Assembly: GCA_937868205.1 (NCBI GenBank)
Contig: CALMMC010000106.1
Location: 1-21,507, forward strand
DNA length: 21,507 nucleotides
From: JAAZPG01 sp012797375
Lineage (GTDB): Bacteria > Acidobacteriota > Aminicenantia > Aminicenantales > UBA4085
Direction of reading: 5' to 3'
Position 1 is the stretch's first letter, and every line of letters starts with the position of its first letter. Both the position numbers and the translations under genes were made by a program. The notes under the pieces were generated by a model. The model saw only the letters and a list, made by a program, of their open reading frames with translations, had not been told where the DNA came from and did not search any database. This document shows positions 1-8,457 of the stretch, one piece after another.

Positions 1-82
1 TGTTCTTTGTTTTTTTCAAGCAGAAGACGTCATACGAGGTGCTCAGGAGTCTCGTGGGCTCGGAGATGTGTATAAGAGACAG
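1..82. other. Illumina Nextera i7 (P7) adapter left on the contig end
   Basis: Positions 17-40 match the Illumina P7 flow-cell oligo with two mismatches. Positions 41-48 read gctcagga, which is the Nextera N704 i7 index as written in the adapter. Positions 49-63 are the Nextera read-2 linker, and 64-82 are the 19-base Tn5 mosaic end (agatgtgtataagagacag). Genomic sequence therefore begins at 83. Positions 1-16 are T-rich and uninformative, probably low-quality bases beyond the adapter. This is library-construction DNA, not biology. It truncates the coaX gene. Confidence 0.98.
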
Positions 83-594
83 ATCCGGGGAAGCCGGGCC
101 GTCTTGAGATAGAGGGCTTCGGCCGAGATCAGGATTCCGGGAGCGATCGCCCCGCCCAGGTATTCGCCCTTGGCCGAGACGGCGTCGAATGTTGTAGCCG
201 TCCCGGAATCGACGACGATGCACGGACCGCCGTATTTCTCGTAGGCGGCGACGGCCGCCGAGATGCGGTCCGCGCCGACCTCGGCCGGGGCATCGTAGAG
301 GATGGGCATGCCCGTGCGCAGCCCCGGCCCGACAACGAACGGCCTGACGCCGAACAACGACCCGCAGAGCTTCTGGAAAACCGGGGTCAGGGGCGGCACA
401 ACGCACGAAATGATCGCCGCCTTGACGGCGGCCGGATCGATCCCGGCCATGCGAAGGAGATTGAGGAGGATGACGCCGTATTCGTCGCTGGTTTGATCCC
501 GATCCGACCGGAGACGCCATTCCCGGACGAGCTTCCGGCTTTCGAAAACGCCGAAAGCCACCGAGGTGTTGCCAATATCGCAGGCCAATAGCAT
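83..594 (-). CDS. coaX: Type III pantothenate kinase CoaX, 3' end missing
   Basis: Phosphorylates pantothenate with ATP, the first step of coenzyme A synthesis, in the cytoplasm. About 171 native residues are present of a usual ~255. The N-terminal phosphate-binding motif DIGNT lies at residues 6-10, followed by SCVVPP (about 63-68), GADRIS (about 107-112) and DSGTATTFD (about 129-137), all typical of the ASKHA-fold CoaX family. The ATG at 592-594 begins exactly at the conserved N-terminal strand. The gene lies 63 bases after birA, a common pairing. The apparent C-terminus (CLLYTSPSPRDS) is translated adapter and must be removed; it is a familiar contaminant tail in metagenome-derived proteins. 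The real 3' third lies outside the contig. Confidence 0.95.
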
Positions 595-657
595 TGTTTT
601 TCTCCTCGCCCGGATCCGGGGGTTCCGGACCTGATTTGAAGGCGGTCCTTTTTCCGA

Positions 658-1431
658 TTATACTCCAAATGACTCGCCGGAAGGGGCCCGGTCGAGGCCG
701 AACGAAACGATTTCGGCCGAGACAAACCGCCTCGTCCCCCCGGCCGTTCTCACCCGGATGGCCCCGTCGATATCCAGCCCCTCGAACAATCCGGCAACGT
801 CCCCCGACGCCGTTCGAAGCCGGATCGCTTCCCCCGGCCCGGCTTCGGCGTGGAGAAGAAAGGCGTCCACCACGTCCTCCGGCCGCTTTTCGAAGAGAGG
901 CGCGACCGCTCCCTCGAGCTCCTCCAGGAACGCGGCGAGGACGTCTTCCCGGTCGATGATTCTCCCCGCGGCCAGGCGGAGGGATCCGGCCCGGGCCCGC
1001 CATTCCTCCGGGAAATCGCTTTCGTCTTGACTGAGGTTAAGGCCGAGGCCGACGATCGCGTAGCGCGAACGAAATCCGGACAATCCGCTTTCGCAGAGGA
1101 TTCCGCCGAGCTTCCTCCCTTGCCAGACGATGTCGTTCGGCCAGCGCACTTTCGCCGGAATCCCCGCCGTCCGCTCCACGGACCGGCGGGCGGCCAGGCC
1201 GGCGGCCAGGGGCAGAAGCGAAAGCGCGGCGTCCGTCCCGGGACGCAGGACGACGGAGACATACAATCCCGCCCCCCGGGGGGAAAACCAGGAGCGGCCC
1301 TTGGTCCCCCGTCCTCCGGTCTGTTCCCGGGCGACGACGACCGTCCCGGCCGGAGCGCCCTCGCGGGCGCGTTTCCGGGCCTCATCATTCGTCGAAACAC
1401 ACGTGTCCAGGAAGCAGACCGAGTCATTCAT
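658..1431 (-). CDS. birA: Biotin--[acetyl-CoA-carboxylase] ligase (BirA, no DNA-binding domain)
   Basis: Activates biotin as biotinyl-AMP and transfers it to the lysine of biotin carboxyl carrier proteins such as AccB. The 257-residue product has the core class I ligase motifs: GRGTKGRSWFSP (about 40-51, biotin/adenylate loop), VRWPNDI (about 94-100) and KLGGIL (about 106-111, with the catalytic Lys), then a small C-terminal SH3-like domain (about 210-250). It begins directly with the catalytic domain, so there is no N-terminal helix-turn-helix and it should not act as the biotin-operon repressor. The ATG at 1429-1431 follows the stop of the receiver-like gene by 10 bases, suggesting one transcript with it and with coaX downstream. 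Confidence 0.95.
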   Translation of the reverse strand: MNDSVCFLDTCVSTNDEARKRAREGAPAGTVVVAREQTGGRGTKGRSWFSPRGAGLYVSVVLRPGTDAALSLLPLAAGLAARRSVERTAGIPAKVRWPNDIVWQGRKLGGILCESGLSGFRSRYAIVGLGLNLSQDESDFPEEWRARAGSLRLAAGRIIDREDVLAAFLEELEGAVAPLFEKRPEDVVDAFLLHAEAGPGEAIRLRTASGDVAGLFEGLDIDGAIRVRTAGGTRRFVSAEIVSFGLDRAPSGESFGV

Positions 1432-1441
1432 GGGGATGCGT

Positions 1442-2077
1442 TCACCGCTTGCCGTCGACGGCCTTGAGCTCCTCGACCAGGACCTTCTTGAACTCGGCCG
1501 AGACGATGTCCCGGGCCCGTTCCTCTATTTCGGCCTGGTTGCGAAGAATTTCCTGCCGGATCACGTCCCGGATTTTCCGCTCGACGTCGTCGGTCCACTC
1601 GGGCAGGTTCCCCGAGTCCGGAGTGACCGGGCCGGATGCGACCGAGGCGGTCTCGGGAAGACTCTGCGGCTCGAGAAAGGGATCCTCGGGAAGCGAGGGC
1701 AGCTCTTTTTTGCGATCGATCGCCGTCCGGATCCGGCTCAAAAGGGTTTCCCCGTCAAACGGCTTCCGGATCAAGCCGTCGTGCCGGATGACGGACAGCT
1801 TGGCCACGTCGACGGCCTCGAAGGCGCCCGGCAGAAGGAAAAGGGCCGTCGTCCGGTAGACCGGTTGGGAACAGAGAAAGGCGGCCACATCGTATCCGTC
1901 CATGCCGGGGAGGGAAAGAGCGACAAGGACGGCGTCGGGGAAGAATTCGGGAAGGATCCGGATCGCGGCCAGGCCGTCGGGCGCGGTCCGGACTTCAAAT
2001 TCCGCTCCGGGCAGGGCCGTTTCCACGGCCTTGCGGACCACGGGGGAAGCGTCGGCCAGGAGGATTTTCATGCTCAT
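1442..2077 (-). CDS. Receiver-like protein lacking the phosphoacceptor Asp, with C-terminal helical tail
   Basis: The N-terminal ~120 residues have the CheY-type receiver fold pattern: ILLADASPVVRK, then a strand ending LVALSLPGMDG, then the RKPF lysine motif (Lys 105 from this start). Several key residues are changed. The phosphoacceptor Asp is Ala (residue 53; codon at 1919-1921 reads GCT), one of the two metal-binding acidic residues is Ala (ADAS), and the conserved Thr/Ser is Leu (FLLPG). It should therefore not be phosphorylated conventionally. A Pro/Glu-rich linker (about 125-160) leads to a charged, probably coiled-coil helix (about 163-205). ATG 2075-2077 follows the dnaE stop by one base; ATG 2069-2071 is equally possible. 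A longer reading from 2122 overlaps dnaE and adds non-family residues. The partner is unknown; a scaffold or polarity role like other pseudo-receivers is inference. Confidence 0.85.
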   Translation of the reverse strand: MSMKILLADASPVVRKAVETALPGAEFEVRTAPDGLAAIRILPEFFPDAVLVALSLPGMDGYDVAAFLCSQPVYRTTALFLLPGAFEAVDVAKLSVIRHDGLIRKPFDGETLLSRIRTAIDRKKELPSLPEDPFLEPQSLPETASVASGPVTPDSGNLPEWTDDVERKIRDVIRQEILRNQAEIEERARDIVSAEFKKVLVEELKAVDGKR

Positions 2078-2078
2078 T

Positions 2079-5000
2079 TCAATAATCAACCCGGATCGAA
2101 TCCGGGCCCAGGAGCGTTTCAAGAGAAGTCAGCAGGTCGTCCGTGGGCGTCACGCCTTTCAGCTCGGGGCTTTGGAGGACCACCCGGTGACCCGACGGCG
2201 TTTCCAATTCGAACACGGCCGGGCATTCGCCGGGCGATTTCTCCAGCACTTCCCGCATGTCTTGGAGAACGGCCTCGTTCAGGGGGCGGGCGGGCAGCCG
2301 GACGACGAACTTCTTGGCCAGCTTCTGGGCGGCCTCCTCCAGGGGCAGGATGTGGGACAGGTAAATCTTGTGGGTTTCGCCGTCGAGCTGGTAATGGCCC
2401 TTGATCCAGACGAGGCTTCCCTCCTGGAGAACATGGTAATAGCGCTTGTAGGGTTCGGCGTAGACGACGACCTCCACCCGCCCGGTCAAGTCCTCCAGCT
2501 GGAAGACGGCCATCCGTTCGTCCTTCTTCGTTTTCTTCATCTGGAAATCGGCGATCACGCCGGCCACCCGGATCTCCTCGGGGATATCGGCTTCCTCTTC
2601 GAAAGACGCCGTCGAGTGGGACGTCAGACGGGGGAGGATGCGCCGGTAATGGGAAAGGGGATGGCCGCTGATGTAGAAGCCCAAGGCTTCCTTTTCGTAG
2701 GACCACTTGAGCATCTCGTCCCACTCCGAAATCGCGGCGATTTCGGCCGGAATCTCCGGAGGGGCGAGCGCGTCTCTTCCGAACAACAGGGATTGGGTTG
2801 ATTCCCGGATTTTCTGCATCTCCCGGTTGTAGTCGATCAGGTTGTCGATCAGGCGGAAGCTTCGGGCCCGGGGGAGTCCGAACGAATCGAAAGCGCCCGC
2901 CTTGATCAGGCTCTCCAGGACCTTCCGGTTGATGATCCGCCCGTCGGCGTGGCCGACGACGTCGAAAATCGTCTGGAACGGGCCGCGCTCCCTCCGAACG
3001 GCGATCAGCGCCCGGGCGGCCGTCTCGCCGACGTTCTTGACCGCGGCCAGGCCGAAGCGGACGGCCCGGTCCTCGACGATGAAATCGAAATCGCTCTTGT
3101 TGATGTCCGGCGGCCGGACCTCGAGGCCGAGGACCTGGCACTCGGCGACGTACTTGACGATCTGGGAGGTCGCCCCGCGCTCCGCCTCGGACGTCATCAG
3201 CGCGGCCATGAAATGCGTCGGGTGATGCGCCTTGAGATAGGCCGTTTGATAGGCCAGGGCGGCATAGGCGGCACTGTGCGATTTGTTGAATCCGTATTCG
3301 GCGAACTTGGCGATCTGGTCGAAGATTTTCGCGGCTTTCGAGGCCGAAATGGCGCCCCTCCGTTTCGCCCCGTCCAGGAAATTCTGCTTCTGGGCGGTCA
3401 TGATCTCGGCCTTCTTCTTGCCCATGGCCTTGCGCAGAAGATCGGCCTTGCTCAAAGAAAAACCGGCCAGCTCGACCGCGATCCGCATCACCTGCTCCTG
3501 GTAGATGATCAGGCCGCGGGTTTCCTCGAGAATCGGCTTGAGCTCGGGAATGTCATAGACAATCTTCTCGGGATGGAATTTCCGCTCGATGAAGTCATTG
3601 GCCATCCCGCTCTTCAGGGGCCCCGGCCGGTAGAGGGCATTCAGGGCGATCAAGTCGCGGAACGCCTCCGGCTTGTAGCTCCGCAGGAGCGCTTTCATCC
3701 CTTGGGATTCGAACTGGAAGACCCCGTCGGTGTTGCCGGCCTTGAAAAGATCGAATGTCGGCCCGTCATCCAGGGGCAGGGCGTCCACGTCCGGGGCCGT
3801 CCCGAAGTCCTTGGCGATCAGGTTCTGGGCGTCGCGGATAACGGTCAGGTTGCGGAGGCCCAGGAGATCCATTTTGAGGAGGCCGATCGCCTCGATTTCG
3901 CTCATGGCGAACTGGGTCGTCACCTCGCCCTTGACCGACTGGTACAAGGGAAGAAATTCAGTCAGCGGCCGCGGGGTGATGACCAGGCCGGCGGCGTGAA
4001 TCGACGGGTGGCGGACCTGGCCCTCGACCTTCTCGGCGATGTCCAGAAGGGCTTTGATCCGAGGATTCCTCTCGACGTATTCCTGGAGCGGGCCCGCGTC
4101 CTGGACGGCCGAGGCGATCTTGACGTCCGGACCGAGAGGAACCATCTTGGCCACTTTATCGACTTCGCTCAGGGGGACTTCCAGGACGCGTCCCACGTCT
4201 CGGATGGCCGCCCGGGCGGCCATCGTCCCGAAGGTGATGATCTGGCTGACGTTCTCCTGCCCGTATTTCTCGGTGACATAGGAAATCATTTCCGCCCGGC
4301 GGCGGGCGCAGAAGTCCATATCGATGTCCGGCAGGCTGATTCGTTCAGGATTGAGAAACCGCTCGAAAAGAAGATCGTACTCGAGAGGGTCGATGTCGGT
4401 GATCTGAAGGCAGTAGGCGAGCAGCGAGCCGGCGGCCGAGCCGCGCCCCGGACCGACCGGAATGTTCCGGGACCGGGCCGTCCGGAGAAGGTCCCAGACG
4501 ATGAGGAAATATCCTTCGAACTGCATCTGCTTGACCAGCTGGATTTCCCTCTCCAGACGATCCTTGTAGGCGTCAAGGTCATGGACAAGCTTGCCCTTGG
4601 CCCGCAGATCGCGGAGTTTGTCGGCCCGCTCGGAAAATCCCGCCCACACGACTTCCTCAAAGTAATCCCGGAGCGACTTCCCTTCCGGCGGCTCGAACCG
4701 AGGCAGGAAATACGTTCCCTTGGGAAATTCGAAATCGCACCGGGCGGCGACGTGAAAAGTGTTGTCGAGAGCCTCGGGGATTTCGCCGAACAGCCGCTCC
4801 ATCTCCGCCGGCGGCTTGAAATAGAACTCCGCCGAGCCGAACTTGATCCGGTCGGTATCGCTGATCTTCTTATTCGTCTGGATGCAAAGAAGGACGTCGT
4901 GGCCGGCCGCGTCGGCTTTGCCGAGGAAATGGATGTCGTTGGTGGCGACAAGCGGCAGGCCGAGCCGGCGGGCCAGGCCGACGAGCTTGGGATTGACCTC

Positions 5001-5558
5001 CCGCTGCGGCTCGAGGCCGTGATCCATGAGCTCGATATAGAAATTCCCCGGCCCGAAGATCTCGGCATAGCTTTCGGCCGCCCGAAGAGCCGCCTCCTCC
5101 CGGCCTTGACCGAAGAGATAGGCGATCTCGCCGCGCAGGCAGGCGGAAAACCCGATCAGTCCCTTGCTGTGGGCGGCCAGGAGCTCCTTGTCGATCCGGG
5201 GACGGTAATAGAATCCCTCCAAGTAGGCCTTGGACAACAGGACGCAGAGGTTCTTGTAGCCGGTCTCGTTCTCGACCAGGAGCAAGAGATGATAGTGGGC
5301 CGGCTCGCCGTCGCGGAGCTCGCGGTCACGGCGGCTCCGCGGGGCGATATAGGCCTCGCAGCCGAAAATCGGCTTGACGCCTTTGTCTTTGGCGATTCTC
5401 TGGAACTTGACCGCTCCGAAGAGGTTGCCGTGATCGGTCAGGGCCACGGCCGGCATCTTGTGGTCGACGGCGGCCTGGACCAAGGCGTCCAGGCGGACGG
5501 CGCCGTCCAGGATGCTGTATTCCGAGTGGTTGTGAAGATGGATGAAGCCGGGGGCCAT
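2079..5558 (-). CDS. dnaE: DNA polymerase III subunit alpha
   Basis: Catalytic subunit of the replicative polymerase; 1159 residues, full length. Residues 5-210 form the PHP domain. All nine positions that bind metal in proofreading-competent DnaE proteins appear kept: H9, H11, D18, H43, E68, H90, C140, D208 and H210 (alignment by eye). The polymerase core has GPGRGSAAGS (369-378), PDIDMDF (410-416, catalytic D411 and D413) and the third Asp near 564 in KMDLLGLRN. A helix-hairpin-helix region lies around 860-900, and an OB-fold begins near IRVAGVIADFQMKK in the last 170 residues. The ATG at 5556-5558 lies 4 bases after the guaA stop, so the two are probably cotranscribed. This is the DnaE1 type; the PolC exonuclease insertion is absent. 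Confidence 0.98.
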   Translation of the reverse strand: MAPGFIHLHNHSEYSILDGAVRLDALVQAAVDHKMPAVALTDHGNLFGAVKFQRIAKDKGVKPIFGCEAYIAPRSRRDRELRDGEPAHYHLLLLVENETGYKNLCVLLSKAYLEGFYYRPRIDKELLAAHSKGLIGFSACLRGEIAYLFGQGREEAALRAAESYAEIFGPGNFYIELMDHGLEPQREVNPKLVGLARRLGLPLVATNDIHFLGKADAAGHDVLLCIQTNKKISDTDRIKFGSAEFYFKPPAEMERLFGEIPEALDNTFHVAARCDFEFPKGTYFLPRFEPPEGKSLRDYFEEVVWAGFSERADKLRDLRAKGKLVHDLDAYKDRLEREIQLVKQMQFEGYFLIVWDLLRTARSRNIPVGPGRGSAAGSLLAYCLQITDIDPLEYDLLFERFLNPERISLPDIDMDFCARRRAEMISYVTEKYGQENVSQIITFGTMAARAAIRDVGRVLEVPLSEVDKVAKMVPLGPDVKIASAVQDAGPLQEYVERNPRIKALLDIAEKVEGQVRHPSIHAAGLVITPRPLTEFLPLYQSVKGEVTTQFAMSEIEAIGLLKMDLLGLRNLTVIRDAQNLIAKDFGTAPDVDALPLDDGPTFDLFKAGNTDGVFQFESQGMKALLRSYKPEAFRDLIALNALYRPGPLKSGMANDFIERKFHPEKIVYDIPELKPILEETRGLIIYQEQVMRIAVELAGFSLSKADLLRKAMGKKKAEIMTAQKQNFLDGAKRRGAISASKAAKIFDQIAKFAEYGFNKSHSAAYAALAYQTAYLKAHHPTHFMAALMTSEAERGATSQIVKYVAECQVLGLEVRPPDINKSDFDFIVEDRAVRFGLAAVKNVGETAARALIAVRRERGPFQTIFDVVGHADGRIINRKVLESLIKAGAFDSFGLPRARSFRLIDNLIDYNREMQKIRESTQSLLFGRDALAPPEIPAEIAAISEWDEMLKWSYEKEALGFYISGHPLSHYRRILPRLTSHSTASFEEEADIPEEIRVAGVIADFQMKKTKKDERMAVFQLEDLTGRVEVVVYAEPYKRYYHVLQEGSLVWIKGHYQLDGETHKIYLSHILPLEEAAQKLAKKFVVRLPARPLNEAVLQDMREVLEKSPGECPAVFELETPSGHRVVLQSPELKGVTPTDDLLTSLETLLGPDSIRVDY

Positions 5559-5562
5559 GGAT

Positions 5563-7095
5563 TCATTCCCATTCGATCGTGCCGGGCGGCTTGCTGGTGA
5601 CGTCGAAGACCACCCGGTTGACTCCGGCCACCTCGTTGACGATCCGGTTCGAGATCCGGGCCAGAAGGCCGGGGGACGCCGGGAACCAGTCGGCCGTCAT
5701 CCCGTCCACGCTTTGGACCAGCCGGATGACGACGACCCGCTGATAAGTCCGCCGATCACCCATGACTCCGACGCTTCGGACGGGCAGCAGCACGGCGAAG
5801 GCCTGCCACAGGCGGTCGTAGATCCCGGCCGCCCGGACTTCCCTAACGACGATGTCGTCGGCCTCGCGGACGATCCGCAAGGATTCCTCGTTGACCGGGC
5901 CGACGATCCGGACGGCCAGGCCGGGGCCCGGGAACGGATGCTGGGCGACGAAGGCCCGGTCGGCTCCCAGCTCCACGGCCACGGCCCGGACTTCGTCCTT
6001 GAAAAGCTCCCGGAGAGGCTCGACCAGGACGAAGCCGTGCGATTTCGGCAGGCCGCCGACGTTGTGATGGGACTTGATGACGGCCGAGGGCCCCTGGACG
6101 GGACGGCTCTCGATCACGTCGGGATAAATCGTCCCCTGGGCCAAGAACTTCGCCCCGCCCAGGCGGCGGGCCTCCTCCCGGAAGACCTTGATGAACAAGC
6201 CGCCGATGATCTTCCTTTTCCGCTCCGGGTCGGAGACGCCGCCCAGTGCTTTGACGAAGGCCGCGGCCGCGTCCACGCCGACGACGTCCAAGTCGAGCTT
6301 GACCCGGAACATCTCCATGAGGCCGGCATACTGGCCCTCCCGGAGCAGGCCGTTGTCGACGAAGACGCAAGTCAGGCGTTTTCCGACGGCCCGGTGAACC
6401 AGGAGGGCCGTCACCAGCGAATCCACGCCGCCCGAAAGCCCGCAGAGAACGCGGCCCCGGCCGACCGTCTTCCGGATCTCCTCGGTCTTGCGCTCGATAA
6501 ACGATCCCATATTCCAGTCGGGGATCAGGCCGGCGATCTTGAAGAGGAAATTAGCTAGAAGCTTCCGGCCTTCCTTGGTGTGGATGACCTCGGGATGGAA
6601 CTGGACGCCGTAGAAATCGCGCCGCGGGTCTTCGATCACTCCGGCCCGCGTGTTCCCCGTCCGGCCGGAGACGCGGAAGCCCGGCGGGAGCTTTTCGACC
6701 TTGTCGCCGTGGCTCATCCAAACCTGTTCGCCGTCTTTGAGGCCGGACAGCAGCCCGCTCCGGCGGACGAGACGGAGAGCGGCGAAGCCGTATTCACGCC
6801 GGGGAGACGGGACGACCCGGCCGCCCAGAAGATGGGCCATGAGCTGCAATCCGTAACAGATGCCGAGGATAGGAACGCCGAGGGTGAAGATCTCCGGGGA
6901 GATCGTCGGAGCCCCTTTCCCATAAACGCTTTGCGGTCCGCCCGAAAGGATAAGCCCCTGCGGCCGGGCGGCCCGGATCGCCTCGACCGGGGCCGGCGGA
7001 GGCCAGATTTCGGAGTACACGCCCAGCTCCCGCACCTTGCGGGCGATGAGCTGGGTATACTGCGACCCGAAATCAATCACCAGGATTTTATTCAC
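5563..7095 (-). CDS. guaA: GMP synthase (glutamine-hydrolysing)
   Basis: Converts XMP to GMP using ATP and ammonia released from glutamine. The 510-residue protein has an N-terminal class I glutamine amidotransferase domain (catalytic C80 in GICYG; H167 and E169 in FHPE), then an ATP-pyrophosphatase domain with P-loop SGGVDS (221-226), and the C-terminal dimerisation domain ending in GTIEWE, as is normal for the family. The start codon is GTG (7093-7095). There is no Shine-Dalgarno sequence before it, but a TGATACAAT extended -10 sits 7 bases upstream, so the message may be leaderless. The next gene, dnaE, starts 4 bases after the stop. guaB is not adjacent. Confidence 0.97.
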   Translation of the reverse strand: MNKILVIDFGSQYTQLIARKVRELGVYSEIWPPPAPVEAIRAARPQGLILSGGPQSVYGKGAPTISPEIFTLGVPILGICYGLQLMAHLLGGRVVPSPRREYGFAALRLVRRSGLLSGLKDGEQVWMSHGDKVEKLPPGFRVSGRTGNTRAGVIEDPRRDFYGVQFHPEVIHTKEGRKLLANFLFKIAGLIPDWNMGSFIERKTEEIRKTVGRGRVLCGLSGGVDSLVTALLVHRAVGKRLTCVFVDNGLLREGQYAGLMEMFRVKLDLDVVGVDAAAAFVKALGGVSDPERKRKIIGGLFIKVFREEARRLGGAKFLAQGTIYPDVIESRPVQGPSAVIKSHHNVGGLPKSHGFVLVEPLRELFKDEVRAVAVELGADRAFVAQHPFPGPGLAVRIVGPVNEESLRIVREADDIVVREVRAAGIYDRLWQAFAVLLPVRSVGVMGDRRTYQRVVVIRLVQSVDGMTADWFPASPGLLARISNRIVNEVAGVNRVVFDVTSKPPGTIEWE

Positions 7096-7101
7096 GAAGC
7101 G

Positions 7102-7110
7102 ATTGTATCA
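7102..7110 (-). promoter_or_regulatory. Extended -10 promoter of guaA
   Basis: On the minus strand this reads TGATACAAT, a TGn extended -10 with hexamer TACAAT. A start site about 7 bases downstream falls on the GTG start codon of guaA itself, predicting a leaderless or nearly leaderless mRNA. No clear -35 hexamer is visible in the GC-rich DNA upstream. Prediction from sequence only. Confidence 0.5.
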
Positions 7111-7199
7111 CCCGCGGCCCGGGGCCTCAAGGGCGAAAGCGGCGGGTTCGCGGCATGTCCGAGAACGGAGTCCGCGCGCCCCTCCCGGGGAACGCGGTA

Positions 7200-7208
7200 T
7201 GCTATAAT
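7200..7208 (+). promoter_or_regulatory. Extended -10 promoter of apgM
   Basis: TGCTATAAT gives a perfect TATAAT hexamer (7203-7208) with an upstream TGn. Predicted initiation is near 7215, leaving a leader of about 23 bases. That leader contains GGAGAG (7227-7232), five bases before the apgM ATG. There is no convincing -35. It is divergent from the guaA promoter, the two -10 boxes lying about 95 bases apart in the 142-base gap (7096-7237). I see nothing else definite in that gap. Confidence 0.6.
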
Positions 7209-7237
7209 ATCGTTTCCATTTCATTCGGAGAGTCGCC

Positions 7238-8440
7238 ATGAGCTTTGAAGAACTGTCCCGCGAGCTCGCGGTTCAAACCGACACGAAGATCGTTCTCTTC
7301 GTCATCGACGGCCTGGGCGGGCTGCCGCGAAACGGACGGACCGAACTGGAAACGGCGGCCGCGCCGAACCTCGACCGCCTGGCCGCCCGGTCCAGCTGCG
7401 GGCTCACCGATCCGGTCCTCATGGGCGTGACGCCGGGCAGCGGCCCGGCCCACTTGGCCCTTTTCGGCTACGATCCCCTCCGCCACCGGCTCGGCCGGGG
7501 AATCCTCGAGGCCCTGGGCTCGGATGTCGAGGTCCGGGAAGGCGACCTCGTCGCCCGGGGAAACTTCGCCACTCTCAAGGACGGCTTGATCGCCGACCGG
7601 CGGGCCGGACGGATTCCGACGAGCGAGTGCGAACGGATCTGCGCCAAAATCAACGCCGCCCGGGCCGGAATGTCCAATCCTGAAATCACTCTCTTCGCCG
7701 GCAAGGAACACCGCTTCGTCGCCCGGTTCCGGGCTCCCGGGCTCTCCGACGCCTTGACCGACGCCGATCCGCAGAAAGACGGCAAGCCCCGCGTCCCGGC
7801 GTCCGCGCTGGACGCGGCCTCGGAGAAAGCGGCTTCCATCGTCAACACTTTCCTTGACGAGATTCTAGGGATCCTCAAGGACGAGCCGGCAGCCAACGCC
7901 GCCCTGCTTCGCGGCTTCTCGGTTCAGCCGACCATCCCGACCATGGCCGACCTGTTCAAACTCCGGCCGGCGGCGATCGCCAACTATCCGATGTACAAGG
8001 GTTTGGCCCGGCTGATCGGAATGCATGTTTATAAAGTCGGCCCCGAGCCGGAGGACCTCTTCTCCGCTCTCGAGGCCCGCTGGAAAGACCACGACTTTTT
8101 CTACGTTCACTTTAAAAAAACGGACGCGGCCGGGGAAGACGGGAACTTCGAAGCCAAGGTCCGGGCGATCGAGGAGGCCGACCGCTTCCTTCCCCGGATC
8201 GAAGCCCTCAAACCCGACGTTCTCGTCGTCACCGCCGACCACTCGACCCCGGCCTTGATGCGCGGGCATTCCTTCCACCCGAATCCGTTCCTCCTGGCCG
8301 CCCCGACCGCCTTGCCCGACGATGTCGTCGCCTTCTCAGAGCGGGCCTGCGCCAAAGGCATCCTCGGCCGCTTTCCCTCGCTTCGGGCCATGCCGCTGAT
8401 TCTCGGCCATGCCGGGAAGTTGAAAAAATACGGCGCCTGA
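7238..8440 (+). CDS. apgM: 2,3-bisphosphoglycerate-independent phosphoglycerate mutase, ApgM (archaeal) type
   Basis: Interconverts 3- and 2-phosphoglycerate in glycolysis and gluconeogenesis. The 400-residue protein belongs to the alkaline phosphatase superfamily. The first metal ligand lies in FVIDGLGG (D24), the phosphorylated serine is probably S68 in VTPGSGPAHLALFGYDP, and the late metal ligands lie in VVTADHSTP (about 329-337). The length and order match the archaeal-type apgM/AlkP-like iPGM rather than the longer GpmI of most bacteria. The ATG is set by GGAGAG five bases upstream. The gene is a single unit ending in a strong terminator. A related homoserine-kinase/phosphonopyruvate-decarboxylase-like annotation occurs in this family, but PGM is the best call. 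Confidence 0.9.
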   Translation: MSFEELSRELAVQTDTKIVLFVIDGLGGLPRNGRTELETAAAPNLDRLAARSSCGLTDPVLMGVTPGSGPAHLALFGYDPLRHRLGRGILEALGSDVEVREGDLVARGNFATLKDGLIADRRAGRIPTSECERICAKINAARAGMSNPEITLFAGKEHRFVARFRAPGLSDALTDADPQKDGKPRVPASALDAASEKAASIVNTFLDEILGILKDEPAANAALLRGFSVQPTIPTMADLFKLRPAAIANYPMYKGLARLIGMHVYKVGPEPEDLFSALEARWKDHDFFYVHFKKTDAAGEDGNFEAKVRAIEEADRFLPRIEALKPDVLVVTADHSTPALMRGHSFHPNPFLLAAPTALPDDVVAFSERACAKGILGRFPSLRAMPLILGHAGKLKKYGA

Positions 8441-8457
8441 TTCGGAGGCCTTCCCCG

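Noticed and set aside
43..82. Novel C-terminal tail on CoaX
   Set aside because: It is translated sequencing adapter.
2078..2122. 15-residue longer start of the receiver-like protein inside dnaE
   Set aside because: The added residues are unlike any receiver N-terminus; a start right after the dnaE stop fits better.
2949..5600. 883-codon plus-strand open frame across dnaE
   Set aside because: It is the antisense of a full-length, motif-complete dnaE. GC-rich codon bias leaves few stops on the opposite strand, and the translation has no recognisable domain.
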